Source: Struthidea cinerea
Lineage: Eukaryota; Chordata; Aves; Passeriformes; Corcoracidae
Length of the DNA: 64,000 bases
Direction: 5' to 3'
Assembly (NCBI GenBank): GCA_013397865.1
Contig: VZTI01001770.1
Span: 269,859 to 333,858 of the forward strand
The first letter of the stretch is position 1; every line of letters begins with the position of its first letter. The position numbers were made by a program, and so were the translations under genes. The notes under the pieces are model-generated. The model worked only from the letters and a program-made list of their open reading frames with translations. It did not search any database and was not told the DNA's origin. This document shows, piece by piece, positions 1 to 14,400 of the stretch.

Positions 1-3000
1 CCTTCTTTATCAACCTCTAAGCACAGCTGGAATTTGTGAAGCTGTGGATATTACTGGTTATTTCACTCCATATCCTTGCATCTGTGAGAAAGCATAGGGT
101 GGTATCCTGCACCCTGAAAACCAACAGCAATGGGAACGTTGTCCTGTGAGAGGAAGCTCTGTTTTCTCTGTGCTCTGTTAAATGAGGATATGATCTGGGA
201 AATTCTGGGAAGCTGTTGATAGTGGATATCAGCAGAAGTGGTGTGCCTAGAGCAGCGCTCAGCTGATCTCTGAGTCAGTGGGTGCAGCAGTGCTTCATGT
301 GGGACACACACTGGATGCTATAGTGAAAAAAGTAATGATTTTAAGCTGGAAAAATTTCTTCCAGCACGGAAATATAAGAAGTAAACCTGCAGAAGACAGA
401 GCTTTTGGAGTCAGGGATTAAAAGCTATCTGTAATTTGTCTTGCTTGAGGTATTGCAGGGATCCATGAACAGTGACAGTGCCTAGAGCAGCTGCCCTCGG
501 GCTGGACTCGGCAGGGAGGCTGTCCCTGCCACTGATGGCTGGGCTGTCCTGAGGGGCTGAGAGCCCAGCAGCAGTCCCAGACTGCTCCTTTCAGCTCTCC
601 TTTTTGTGCTCCAGTTTCCCTGTTTGGGCTCTTTTGGGAGCACCCCCTTTGCTGTGTGGAGGCCTTTGCCCCTGTCCAGGGGCTGGTGGGAGCTGTCACA
701 CACCCAAAGTCACTTTAGCTGTGCAGGGCTGGCAGCAGCGTGGCCCAAGCAGATTTATCATTCTGTTTGAAAGGGATTCAAGGTCAGTTTGCTGGAAATG
801 TGGTTTGACCGGTATGGAAGCGAGCAGGGTGTCTGGAAGCTGTTTGTAGCAGGCAGGTGGCTGCACAGGTAACCTTTGCCACAGCTGCGGTCAGTGCTGC
901 TGCACGCGAAGGCCCTGGGGCCCGTAACGCCTGCTGGCATGTGGGAGTACACAGGGTCACGGGGCCCACGTTGGTCTCAGTCAGCTCCTGCAGCCCTGCC
1001 TTTCCCAGGGCAGTTATTAAAACAAATTCACCATTATTCTGGCACAGCCCTATTGAGTTCACCCAGCAGAGCTGAGCGTGTGACAAGGCGGGTGGTGTAT
1101 GTGACCCTGCTCCCACTGTCCCGCACTGGGGACTCCGTGACTGAGCTCTGGGCTTTCAGAAAGTTGACTGCATTTTTGTCAGGATTTTTTCTCATCAAAT
1201 TAGTGGAGGAAGAATTGTTTCCCCTCAAGCAAGGAAAGGGTTAGATGCCTGTTTGTGATCCTGTCCAGCTCAGTTTATGCTTTCAGTGTACAAACTCTGG
1301 TTTATTTATTAAAGTCCTAAACAAAGTCAGTCCTTGATGCATCACAATCACAGCACTGGAGTTTGCAAGCCTGTCTGGTGGTAGCATTGTCATGGGGCCT
1401 TCCGCATAAAGGAAATTTCCTTCCCAGTGTTGCTTCAAGATAAGTTGGATTCTCTGTTATCGATACTACTCTGAGAGTGGCTTCCGTTTTCCTGCTGTGC
1501 ATGTTTTGCATGTTGCTCATTTCTCTTTACCCTTGGGAAACAAATGTTTTCACAAGCGGTAGGACATTTAGAGCTCCACCCATATCCTCTCGTTTTAATT
1601 AATTTTCAAAATCCATAACTGTGTTTTTGAAAGTATGAAGGACATTTGTCAAAACCATCACATGGCGTTCATAAATAGCACTCAGGGCCCATGGCTGATG
1701 TTAAATCCCTGGAGTCATCACTCATGGATGTACCTAGCCCTTACTGTGGAGGTTTTTGCACATTAAGAGAGTCACAGTTGTGTTGTTTGCTTAACCAAAT
1801 TGTCAGGGCTCTAAGCCCATTTCTGTACGTATCTTTCTTTATCTGAAACGTACAACCAAAATTCCTTGGTTTTAATTCTGTGTGTGTTTTAACCTGAAAC
1901 CCCAGAGCAGAAAAAGAGTTTATCAGTTAGAAAGGGTTGATAAAAGCATTGCAAAAACCTGCTGTCATTGTGAAACACCATGTAGAAATAATCAGGAGAG
2001 GTTTTAACATGACCAACCCCAGTCACACCACTTTCCAAATGGGCTTGGTTTGCTTTCCCACGTAGTGGGAGTGCAAGAGGAGTGAAGTGATGTGGGGTAA
2101 GAAGGGCTGTGCCTTCTCCCTCCAGGGGCTTCTATGGCTGAGAATATCAGTGGGGAATTAGAGCTGTGCTCCGCCTGTGCCAAGTGTGGGATAAAGCCTG
2201 GCCGTCCTGGGTGACCGCCCCGTTAGGAGCCTGAAAGAGCTGCTGTGTCTCTCCAGTGGCATTTTTCTGACATAAGTTGCTGGTTGTCCGCAAAACTTGG
2301 CAGTGGCATGTGGGGCCTGGCCCTTGTGTGGTGCCACAGCGTTTTCCCACAGGGTTGCACCCGTGAGGATCTCCCTGCTTTGGGCCCTGCTTGCTATAAA
2401 TCAGAGGAGAGATGGAAAGAAAGTGAAAAGCCATGAATAACTCCAGCACTGGAGTTGCTGGAGCTCACGTGAAAAGCCAACTGTAGGCTCAGCACGAGGA
2501 GTTAGCGCTGGAACCAGCACAGCTGTGGTCCCAGTAGAGATTTTCACACTATTTTTAAGCGGTGGGACCAGCAGGGAGGAGGCTGGTGCCACAGATGGGT
2601 GGGGATCAGGTGAGAGGAGCTCAGGCAAGAGCGAGCTGGGGTGGGGGTGGAGGTGGGGAGGCAGAGAAACCAACCGGGCCCTGCAGCCTCTCACCGTAAA
2701 CAGGAAATCGAGGCCACCGAGAGCAAGGCTGAGGAAACGGGAAAGCAGAAGGGGAGAGGCAGCGACTGGCTTTGAACTCTAGAGTAAAGAAAACACTCCT
2801 AACGGCACCACCATCAGCTCCCCCAGCACAGAGGGCCTCCAGCCAGCCTGGCCTCCCATCTTCTCCCTCCCTGATAGTTCACTGTGCTTGAGGATGCTGA
2901 GGCACTACTCGAGACAAGGAGTCAGTCAAGCTTTCTCGGGTTTTCTTCCCCGAGTCCCCACTGCCTGAAGAATGCACTGGGTCCTCCTTTGGGGCCGCTG

Positions 3001-5311
3001 AAAGTACTGGGGTGGTAAAGCTTTTTGGGAAAGCAGCTCCTGAGCCACATGGACACTGTCCCCAGGAGGGAACCATCTTCCTTTGTCCTGGAAGGGCCCC
3101 TTGCTCTGTTGGCCTTCTTGACTTGCTTTCAACACTAGAAGGTCCCAAGATGGTGTCAGTTAATACCGCGGCTCCAAAGGTTTCACAATCTGACTTGTTG
3201 TGTCACTGCATTTCCCACATCATGTCTTTCATCTGTTCAAAATTAGGCCCTGACTCTTCATCTCCTTTTACTAAACACACATGGACCTTCTTTTCCCACT
3301 CTTTACTTTCACTGTGACCCCAGATTGGGAAGATTATTGATAATCATAATTTTTGGCCAAAATTTTTTTTAATGGTTGGCTTTAAGATGGTATTTGATAG
3401 CTTTTTAGGTTTACATAGTATTTTGTATATCCAGCTCTATTTTCAGGATCCTATACAGTGGCATTTTTCTTGGAATGAATGTAAGCACAGGGATCACTGA
3501 ATGTTGTGCTTCTGTGTAGAGACTACAGTGATTAAATAAACAAACTTCCTAAGCTGTTTTGGGGCTTGTTCAAGCTGGTGAAGGGAGACATAATTTCTGT
3601 TGGAATTTTCTTTCAAAAGCACCAACTATTGCAAGGTTTGTCTTCTGTGACTCATTTCAAAAAAATACTTCAAATAAAGGCATGGATTACTAGACAAGCA
3701 GATATGCAAATACAGCATTCCCGGGCACTTGCTATAAATAGTTCATAAAATATGTATTTAAAGCTGGTAGACACTAGCTGCAGTTCCTGCTGATTTCCTG
3801 TTCTCTTCCTCTATCACAGGGATCCTCTGCTCCACATGGAGTGAGGGCAAACACGAGTAATGCAAACTGTCAGTTCACCCAAAGCATGTTGTTTTGTCAC
3901 TAACCCCACCTTTGACAGCTTTCCAAGCCACATTTGTAATTTCACACCTTACAGGTAGGCAAAAGCTGTCAAAACTGGGGCAGTTTCAGTGCAGTAGCTT
4001 TGGTCATGTCTGACCACATGGGTAGGAAGGGCAAGTTCAGAATTAAGTGGGAGGAACTGAATCTTCGGGTGGGGTTTGTGCAGTTGTGCAAACCACCACT
4101 CAGTGCAGGTCTGCTCTCCCTCCCACTCACCACTGTTCTGTTATCTGATTTCTCTTCTTACTGTCTTTTCTTACTGTCTTTTCCTCTTTTACTTCTTCCC
4201 CATCTTTCTGTCCTCTTTACTCTCAGCATCTTTGTCATCCCCCATCACCAAGACTGGATTTTTGCTGCTGTCCCCAAGGTCCTGGGGGCAGTGACTGGTT
4301 ATGCATGTGCTGGGACCATGCCTCCACCATGCTGCACTGCCGGGAAGGGAGCACATCCTTCCTTTGGAAGGACAGCATCCACCAAACCCCTGGGCAGTCA
4401 GATCTGGAATGTTCTCTGTGTTTCAAGCAACATTCTTGGAGCTTTCAGAGCTGGGGATGCTGTAGTTTAGGATTAACCTGTCTTCATGTCCTGTTCCTGC
4501 ACATGACAACAACTTTATAGAGGCTGATGGGAGGCTTGGAATCTTGTCTGCCTGGGAAAGCAGAGCACTTTCATTCATCTGTCTAACTGTGGCTTTCAGA
4601 GTCCGAGTCAGAGCACCTGTGTTTTGACAGATTTGGTCTGTAGTATTTCCCAGCTCAGTGAAATGACTTTTGGCTAACAAGGAAGGGCTTCATCCAAAGC
4701 TCTTGGCAAAAGAATGTAACCACCGAGATGTATAATGTTTTCTGTCTGAGAGCTCTGGGCTTGGCAGATAGCTGGGTAGGAGTTTGGGAATTAATGTGGA
4801 CTGCAGTGAGCCTGTGCAGTAAGGGAGCTCTCACAGCCAATGTTTTCCTCTATAAACAGTTGTGAAAGACTCTGGGAAGGTGGAAAGAATCTATTTTTCT
4901 ATGGCTTGATATAAATACTTGTCTACCTCAGGCATGCAGTTATGGAAATATTCATCTTGACATTGTGTAAATACAGTTATAAATGTTGAATCTGCAAATA
5001 AATATTGTCATGAGAAGGGAAAAAGTCAGTGGTAAGCTTTGGTCTCTGCTCTCTGTCATACCTGTCTTAATCCAAAATGACTTGTGGTATTTTGGGGATC
5101 TGTTATGGATTTGTGTGTGTGTTCCAGAGCAGGTGAACTCAGCAGGTGAAGAATGGTGGGTTTTCAATGAAAAGTCCTAATTTCATCAATGATGCTCCCA
5201 AAAAGACAAGCCATACCTTTGATTTAATCTTAGATGTTTGACCATCCCATTTGCACATAGAAACATGAGCTGTGATTCATTTTGAGTAACGTTGTGTTGT
5301 TTCCCCCACAG
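1..5311 (+). other. SPTBN1: SPTBN1 intron (3' part), upstream of first exon in window
   Basis: No coding exon recognised. I looked for the alternative short-isoform first exon (protein start MELQRTSS as I recall it) and for the standard start exon ending KALA, and found neither. There are no clear transposon remnants. It ends with a pyrimidine tract and cacag acceptor at 5311. Confidence 0.8.
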
Positions 5312-5463
5312 ATGAACGTGAGGCAGTTCAGAAGAAGACCTTCACAAAGTGGGTGAATTCCCACTTGGCTCGTGTGTCCTGCCGAATTACAGACCTGTAC
5401 ACTGACCTTCGAGATGGGAGGATGCTCATCAAACTCCTGGAAGTGCTTTCAGGAGAGAGACTT
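5312..5463 (+). CDS. SPTBN1: SPTBN1 exon, residues ~50-100 (CH1 first half)
   Basis: Starts with the last two bases of a split Asp codon and ends in phase 0 at a gtaagt donor. It encodes DEREAVQKKTFTKWVNSHL, the first actin-binding signature of the CH1 domain, through LLEVLSGERL. Both standard and alternative N-termini are known to join here, so all isoforms share this exon. Confidence 0.97.
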
Positions 5464-8400
5464 GTAAGTGCTTATCGATATCCATTGGGGGGGTTTAGTT
5501 TGGGTTTGGGTGGGGTTTTATAAATCCTTGGCTCAACTGCAGTATAGGAAATCTGAGTGCTGAGGGTTCAGCACTGAAAATGTCTTTTTATATATTGAAG
5601 GTGAAAAAAAGGGCTCTATTGCTTCAGCTGGATCCAGACACCATTAAAATGCCTTCCTACTGGCTTCAGTGAGAATCAAAGGATGCCTTCTTCAAAGGTT
5701 CCTTGCTGGTAACATGCTGAGTGCTTCCAGCGGCATGTTCCCTACTCCCAAATCTGACAGGCACAGAGCACAAAATGTTCCTGATCCCCTTAGATCCCTC
5801 GGTGGTGGTGAGTTAGATGTGCTGGAGGACATTCCTGGGCCCTGTGGGCAGTGGCCCATTTCTCTGCTAACAAGCCCTGCACTGATGCAGGTGTGCAGGC
5901 CTGGCACATCCCTGCTCCCTTCCCAGAGAGTGCCAGGAGTGTGCAGGACAACAATTGGAGAGGACCATGCCCCCCTGGGAGCAGCTGGAGCTGTGGTGTT
6001 CATTGCACCCCACTGCTCAGGAATGTCCCTGAGTGTACTTGATTTTACTCGGATAGATAAGGCTTGGGCTTTCTTTGATTAGGGGAATATCTAAAATCAA
6101 TTTAAATAAATAGGTCAAATTCTTTCTTTGGGTGTGGTGAGGCACCCCCTTGGTACCAGCACAAGGAGTGGTGAGTAAGAAAGTCCTTGTAGTGAAAAAT
6201 GCTGCTGCACAAGAGGAAAATTGGGTGCCAGGAAATGGCTGGGTATCAGCTTCTCCTTCAGTTCCTTAAATGATGTCGATGCTCTTAACTGCCTAATTTA
6301 GAGAAATCTTTTCAAAGAAATACGGGTCTTTAGCTAAGACCCAAGGCTGCAGGGGGCTGGGTAATCGCTTGTCATCAAGCTCTCCTATTAGTGGAGCTCC
6401 ATGGCTTAAGACTCTGGTTAATGAGTGGAACATATGGCCCAGTGTAGTGTGTGTGTGTGCGGGAGGCAGGAGAGGAGCTTTCCGAGTGCATCTGGGAGGG
6501 TGAGGGAGCTGTGACGTGCACAGAAGTGCCTGTATGGATGGGATAACAGATCCTGGTGTTCATCAGCTGCAGTTTGCTCAGAGCCCCTCTCTGCCAGACT
6601 GCTCAGAGCCCCAGAGTCTCTGCCAGACTGCTCACCTCAGCGACGTGTTGGGTTTGACGTGCTCACTGCAGGTAGCAGGTGTTCCTCACACAGGGATAGT
6701 TGAGACCAACATGCCCCGTTATCTGAGGGCTGAGACACCAACTGTGTCACCTCTGGTTAAGTCTGCCTGTCTGCCTGCCAAGATTTGGCTTTCAGCAGCA
6801 AATAGGAAGCTCAGAGCAGTCCCATGACTCTGGCTGCGCCGTTCATTTACATTTTTCACTCCAGGTTTTGGAAAATGCAGACAGGGCTGAGGCAGCTGCG
6901 GGGTGGGAAGAGGGCAGGAGCCTCCGTGGAGCTGCACTTGCATCATCGCTTGTGTCTGGCATTGGCAGCTGCCTGCACCACCACACATTCTTTTTGTAGC
7001 TTACTTATCTCAGGCTGGAGGACAGCAGGCTCTGTTTGAACAGTGCATTCCACCACACCTTCCTCTGTAAACGAGAGTAAACGTAATGCACTAAACCTTG
7101 AGACAATTACACACACCAAAAGTATTCCAGGAGGATCTTACACACACCAAAAATATTCCAGGAGGATTGCCACACAACATCTACTTGCTGTTGTTCTTCA
7201 GTTTTTTGGAATTTATTTTAGTCAACATTAGGTAGGTTCTGACAACTCCATGCCCCCCGCCAGGGAAATCTAAAGGCAGGCCTTACGCAGAAGGCTTAAA
7301 GTCAAGACAGGAAACATCAAATGGTAAGAAAGAAGAAACTAGCATAGATAAATATCCCATAAACATAGTGTGTTTACTGGTGCAGTGGAACAAGCAGGAA
7401 TTGTTTCCTCTCTTTTGAAACTGGGATTCAGATTCTGGAGCTGGAGCCTCGGGAGCAGAGTCCAGGATTTCGGATGCCAGTCAGGGAAGCAGGCCTGCTC
7501 TTTGCCCTCTCACTTCAATTGCACAAACCCTGCATTTTCTGATACCTGTTGTGATTTTTGTTGATGAAAACCCACAGTCCTTGGAGGTGTGTTGGAGAAA
7601 TGTCTCTCAAAATGAGAGCATCCAATAAGGGCAACACCTACATCTTCCTGACCTTGCTCATCTTGATTCCTAATCCTAGTATTTAGTCCAGGCCTTACAG
7701 CATAATGTCCTCTGCACAGCAGTGTTTGGAAGGAAACTGATAGCATGCAATGCTCTCACTGAGCACAGTGGGAAAGAATCCAGCCAGCATGAAAGGACAG
7801 TTGTAATTTGGTTTGCACACACTGGTGACCAGCTTGTGCCTAACAGAAAAATAAAGCTGGGAATTGTTTTCGGCCTAAGATTAAGCATTTAGCACAGTTT
7901 CTTCCATAACTAAATTAAGGATTAGTAAATTCCTTACAATTCCTGGATGCTCAAAGGTCAAATCACTTGAGCATGTTCTCTGTAGTGAGTTCTGTCGCAT
8001 TTTCTCTTGGAAAAGCGGAAGGGTTTTGATGCAGAACCAGTTTTCCTGTAATGTGCGTGTGAAGACTCTGGGTTTGGTACTTGCTTTCCCTCCACTCAGT
8101 GTCTGGATCTATGTTAGCCCAAAAAATGTGCAAGATATGTCTCATTGTGCCTCATCCCAAGGCTATGCAGGGGAGTGTGGCAAGCACAGCCACACCTTGC
8201 ACAAACCAGACTCAGATGCCTCTTCCTCTACATAAAACATATCTGGTGAGTGGTTTTGGCTCTGTCACCATGGTACTGGAGGTTCTGAGAGCACAAAAAG
8301 AACTTTTCAAATCCTTTTCTGCTCAGTAGTTTGAGGCAATAGAGGCAGTGCGGGTACTGCTTTGAGCAGTGGGAAGGGCTGTGTTAAGGCAGAGGGGACA

Positions 8401-11400
8401 GTTTGGGATCTGCCACTGCTGCTGAGAAATGGCCACAGTCACAGTCATTCCTGAGCCTTGGGAACATCCTTGTGCAGGTGAGCAGGCCTGGGAAGCTGCT
8501 CCAGGGCTCCAGGTGTGGCCGTGGCTGGGATGAGCCGTGGGCCGGAGCTGGGGGTGCAGCCAGGCCTCTGCCTTCCCTCCTGCCCTGGAACAGCCTCCTA
8601 CCTGTGTTTTGCAAGGTTCAGTCAAGCCTTAGGTCCGGCTTTCCACACTCTTGGTAATTGATGGTGCCAGCTAAAGGTTGGATCCCAGATTGTCCCTGCT
8701 GGGTGAGGGATCTCTGACTGGCTTCAGCCAAACATGCAGCTCCCTCCCGTTCCTGCTCCGGCTGTGGCTCTTTGCACTGGATGTGTTTGGGGTGGATGGA
8801 GCATGCACAGGCTGGACATGCAATTTGGGTCTCTTTGGAGGGAGTTTTATACCCAAAAGCAGTGGGATGCTCCTGGAAATTCTCCCTTTTGCTGGGACCT
8901 GTGGGTTAACTCTGCGTCATTCCCCAGCCTCAGGAGGAGAACAGACCCAGGCTGAAGGAGGCTGAAGCCGCTGGACTCAGGGTTCGTGTGTCCCAAAGGG
9001 CATCTTCCTGCATGGCTTCCCTCTCCACCATCCCCTGTGGCACAGGCTGTGTTTCCAGGGGCTGTACTGTGAACTGGCTGAAACTCTTCCCCTTGAATGC
9101 AGGCTGGGGCAAGGATATTGCCTGAGCTATTTCCATGGCCAGTTAATTACATTCATTGCAGAAAACAAGGAAATTATGGCAATTAGTTGTTTGGCTGAGT
9201 ACCTTTGGTGACATCCCAGTGAACACTGAACGGGCTATTCAGCTGTAGTCCTTATCTGCACAACAAAGTTCCTTTATTCAGTTTTACAGCAGAATTCTGC
9301 ATGCTGATAACACATTCATTGCTTTTTTGCAGTTGCACTGGGCTTTCATATAATTGTGTTATGTTGGTGTAGCTGATTTTTTAATGAGTATTTTTTTCCT
9401 ATGAAGGAAACTTTGTAATCAATCTCTGTTATTTTCTTACTATTTATCCGATTTACTGACCAAAGAAAAGCAATGCCACTTCCTTCTTGAGGAGTTTTAC
9501 TGACTAGCTCGTGGTTCAAATCTGAGCTTGTGAGGGAATATCCTAGAGAGGAAACATGAGGGAAGTAAGCAGGAAAAATCCTTTGAAAGGCCAATGAAAT
9601 TGGGCCTCTGTGTCCAGCTCAGGTCCAGGATATTGGTTTTTCCACCATGGTTTTGACACGTGCTACCATTATCGTGGTGAAAATGGGCTGGAAGATGCAA
9701 GAATTGGTTTTGTCCCTGGAATTTGAGGAACAAATGTGACGTTGTTGCCTGGGAGTGGTGATGCGCCAGCCGGAACTGAAGAGTTTAAAGCTCTTTGGCT
9801 TTTCCCCTCCCATCTACAGTAATAAATGATTTTATTCTTCCTTTTACCTTCTAGCCTAAACCAACCAAAGGAAGGATGCGCATCCATTGCTTGGAGAATG
9901 TGGATAAAGCCCTCCAGTTCCTGAAAGAGCAACGAGTGCACCTAGAAAACATGGGATCTCATGATATTGTGGATGGGAATCACAGGCTGACACTTGGCCT
10001 TATTTGGACTATTATCCTGAGATTCCAGGTAGAGTTGTGTGCACACACAGATACATGGATGAGCTTTCCATGCCTGTTTGTAACATACTTCACTGTGGGC
10101 TTTAGGAGCAGAGTGCTCCCACGTGCTCCCAGCGGATGGGAGGGAGAAGTGCTTGGGAACCTGTCAGGATAAATCGGTCTCCATGGTGCTGCTGACCTGT
10201 GGTGGGAGTTTCCTGTGGGGAAATTCATATGGCTTTGTTTCTAAATCACAAATAAATGTAAAGCTCCAGTCTCTACACTAGACCCAGGAGGAAATGCTGC
10301 TCTTGTCTGCTCTCCATCTCCATGCTGGTTATCCATAACCAGGCTGACTTGGCACTGACATGGATTAAGGGTGCACGCAGGAATTATTTTAGTGTCCCAG
10401 CTAAGGCTTGAGATTTCTTGTTTTCCAGTGAGTTGCATATTGGTCTTTGCCCTCAGTTAAAAAAGGCTGGGAAGTCCTTTTGCAGAAAGAATAATAAATC
10501 CATAAAATAAGTACATAACTCATAATAAATAGCATAGTAATAAACATTTAGTAGCTTTAATGTTGGTGTTTCCCAGTGTTCCTTTAATCTTTTCAAAAAA
10601 GGCCATGTGTTTTCTCAGAGAAATATTGAGATCTTCTATGTTAATTTTAGATCCAAGATATCAGCGTTGAAACTGAGGACAACAAAGAGAAGAAATCTGC
10701 TAAAGATGCTTTGCTTTTGTGGTGCCAGATGAAAACAGCTGGGTGAGTGTGAATTAAGTGATTATCTCTAAAGCTCTTACACCATTTTGAGTATTTGTTG
10801 AAATAATTTTAAATGGGCAAACACATCTCTTCTTAAGTGGATTCACACAGAGAATTCAAGAGAAGTGAGTTGATGTTTACAAGGCAGAAAAGTCTGAATT
10901 TACGATATTAATGCTGAGTGATAAACACATGGATCTGATAATCCATGAATATGTGTAGTAATGTGCTGACTCTTTTTCACCCTATTCTGAAGAAATAATG
11001 ACAATTTCAAGGGAAACTTAATGTCTGCCTGCTCTGGCTTTTGGTGTCAGGGTGTGCAGAGTTGCACTGGGGGTGCTGTATTGATTGCACTCTCCTTGGT
11101 TTTTGTTCTGCAGGTACCCCAACGTCAACATCCATAACTTTACAACAAGCTGGAGGGATGGGATGGCGTTCAATGCACTGATCCATAAGCACAGGTACGT
11201 GTGGCTCAGTGTCTGCCCTGGTTTTGCAGCTACTTTGCAGCTTGATTTTAAAAATCCGTGAAGAGCAGGAAGTTGAGGAGTTGCTGAGAGTTTTATAGCA
11301 ACTTGCCTTGTTTCGAGCTTGACAGCTCTTGTGGTCATTGTGAGCTCAGCTGGGCAGCAGCTTCTCACACCACAAGTCAAAACAGGTTGTGTTTGGTTTC

Positions 11401-14400
11401 AAGGGAATAAATTACACTCGTGATTATTTGGGTTTGGTTTGCTTCTTGCACCTCAGTGAATAACCCATGCCCAGGTCTGGAATTCGGGGGCAGGAGTGGG
11501 GAAGCACACCCAGAGCAGCCTGGAGGGGAAGGAAATCCCTGCCCAAGGATGGCCAAATGTGGTGCCAGGCTACCATGGCTGGGGGTGCTGCTCATGGCCA
11601 GCTCAGGCGGAGTTATCTGGATGGGTTGCAAGCTTCCGTGGGTGTGAGGAGAGACTTGTGACCACAACTTTGTTCTTCTCTTCTCCAGGGTCACCTTCCC
11701 TGCTGTTAAGCTCTCCCCTGTTCTCTCCCATGGCCAGGTCCTGCTGTGCCGTATGCTAGGCATTGCTTCATTCCTTTAACACTGCTGGGAAATGCATGGG
11801 GCACATGAAACGTTGGCCGGGTTTTCTGAGGGTTGGAGGTCTTAGTTCATTTAAGGGTGGCTTCACTGTGCTTTGGGAAATCTAAAGAATTTTCCATCCT
11901 GTCTAGGCCTGATCTGATTGATTTTGACAAGCTGAAGAAATCAAATGCACACTACAATCTGCAGAATGCTTTTAACCTTGCAGAGCAGCACCTTGGTCTT
12001 ACCAAGCTCCTGGACCCTGAGGGTAAGAATTCCAGCAGTTTCAGCACTTAAGGGCTCTTTCCTCCCACCCCTCCATGTCAGAGAACATCTCTGTGACAGC
12101 TTTTTGTGTCCAAGAGCAGCTGGATGCTGCTGACTCACCTGGTGATACAGGCAGAGAGAGAGGGAGAGAATGTGAGATGTCTCCAGCAGCAAACTGAGCA
12201 GCAGTAGCACAAGAGCCCTTAATCGTGTGTTTACTTACTGCCATCTGACAAGTTTGTTGGCCTGGCCATGTATTCATAAAGTCATTCCAGTCAGAGGCTT
12301 TCTTCTGATGTGCTCTGAGAAGCAGAGAAGCTTCAGCCCGTGCTTCTGTGGGAGTGTGCGTGCTCCCAGTGCTGGGGCAAGAGCCTTTTGTGTCACAGGG
12401 CAGGAGTGATGTGTTTGGGCAAGTTTCTTCTTGCTTGTTTTCCAGTGCCTCAGAATTGCTGCAGGAGAGGAAATATCTTGTTTTCCACCTGTATCTCTCA
12501 GATTCGCCCGGACAGACATAGGTTTGAATTCCTCTCTCCAAATGCTGACACAGCACTGAAGTTGTCAATTAACAGTACTTGTGTCAACTCACACAGACAG
12601 CAGAGGAGTTATTTGGCTGTGCACAAGCTGTGGCAAAGTCTGGAACTTGACTGTAAAGCCCAAAGGCCCCAGGCTTTAGCCCCAGTCCACACTACTGCCA
12701 GAACCAGTGCAAAGCTGCTCAATTTACTTCTGCTTTGGACACAAACCTTAGGGGCTGAACTGCCACTGAACCCATCTCTGACTCCCAAACGCATCCTTGG
12801 TGCACTCTGGGCTCTGTTGGTGTAACCCCTGCACCCTCAGCATGCTGAGATAACTCTTCTTTGGTTTGCAGATATCAGTGTTGATCACCCTGATGAAAAG
12901 TCAATCATCACCTATGTGGTGACATATTACCACTACTTCTCCAAGATGAAAGCTTTGGCTGTTGAAGGAAAACGTATCGGAAAGGTTTGCAAGTTTAAAT
13001 TATAAATTTTTACAAAGCAGGTGAAATATTTCTGATTTTCATTTTCCTCTTGGTTGTTAGTTTTGTAAGAGTCCACTCTGTGGTAATTTTTATCTTTTTG
13101 CTTTTGAACATGTTTTGAATGTTAAATATTCCCATGTGACTCTGAGGAGTAGTTAATTTCCAGCTGCCTCACATTAGAGAACACTTGGCTGGTGTTTTAT
13201 TTTTGCTTGTTAATTTTGCATCATGGCTGCTTTTCCTTTCTCATTAACTGCTCCTCACCCTCTGGGCCCTCTGTCTCCTCTGGAAAAGTCCCTAATTTAA
13301 AACTTGTGCAGCCATTCTCTGTCCTTTGGCGACATTGCCCCCTTCCATTCCATTGTCCTTACAGCTGGCAGGCTGAATATGAATCCGTGTGTGAGCCTCA
13401 GCTCTGCCCCCCCTATTGCTGTGGGATCTTGGGAATTCAGTGCTGAAAAATGCTGAGCTCTCATTCCTCAGGGATCCCGGCAGTGAGTGCTCTGATTCAC
13501 AACTCAAGTCTCCCAGCAGTTCCTTTCATGTGGCCTGTTGGATTTAAATGACTGAAGAGTACTGCCCTTGTGACTCATGTGTGTTGTGCTGCTATTGCAG
13601 GTGCTTGACAATGCCATTGAAACAGAGAAAATGATAGAAAAATACGAGTCCCTGGCTTCTGACCTGCTGGAGTGGATTGAGCAAACCATTATCATCCTCA
13701 ACAATCGCAAATTTGCCAACTCCCTGGTTGGGGTGCAGCAGCAGCTGCAGGCGTTCAACACTTACCGCACAGTGGAGAAACCACCCAAGTGAGTTTAATC
13801 TCAGTTTAACACAACAGTCAGTGGTCTTGTTTGGCTTAGTCACTCATTGATTTTTTTTAAAAACAAACACATCCAAGTAATTTTAATTGTGGCTTAAGAA
13901 TTTATTTTCCTGAACAAGCCCAGTTCTCATATTCCTGATTGGCACTCATCGATATTACTTGGGACCCGTTTGCTTTGTGGTGTTCAATGTGCAGATAATA
14001 ACAACAGCAATGAGAAAAGGATCTTGGAGTCGTGGAAGCTGTCCCTGCCCTGGGATGCCTGTCTTATCATATGAGTGGCAATAGCATGCTGTGGTAGTAC
14101 AGTAATGTCACCACTCGTGCTTTTAATAGCAGTGGATAATACCAAAACGCTGCTATTAAAAGATTCCTACTGCTTATCCAACATGAAGAGGAAGCATGTC
14201 TGGCTTTGTCAAACAGCTCTGCTTATTCGAACTGATACAAGCAAAACTGGGCAACTTATTTCTGGAAAGCCTCTTTTAACATCGTGATATCAAATCTGTT
14301 TATTATTTTTGTCTAATGCAAGTTCTAATGGATAAGAATCAAAACCCAAAGCATTACACAGGATCCAGACATCTTCTAAAATTGCAGACTATTCCCTAAT

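Larger units (their letters stand above)
5464..9854 (+). other. SPTBN1: SPTBN1 intron, 4.4 kb
   Basis: No exon-like coding found. It contains two short tandem duplications (6576-6629 and 7107-7168, listed separately) and GC-rich unique sequence near 8.4-8.7 kb. Confidence 0.85.

Noticed and set aside
4000..4470. 156-codon open frame in the upstream intron
   Set aside because: Leucine/serine-rich translation of pyrimidine-rich intronic DNA, with no splice context or homology I recognise.
1..5311. Alternative first exon of the short SPTBN1 isoform
   Set aside because: Searched by eye for the expected MELQRTSS... coding and a donor leading to the DEREAVQ exon. Not found here.
12041..12568. 175-codon minus-strand open frame in an intron
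   Set aside because: No recognisable domain or codon pattern. Consistent with chance.
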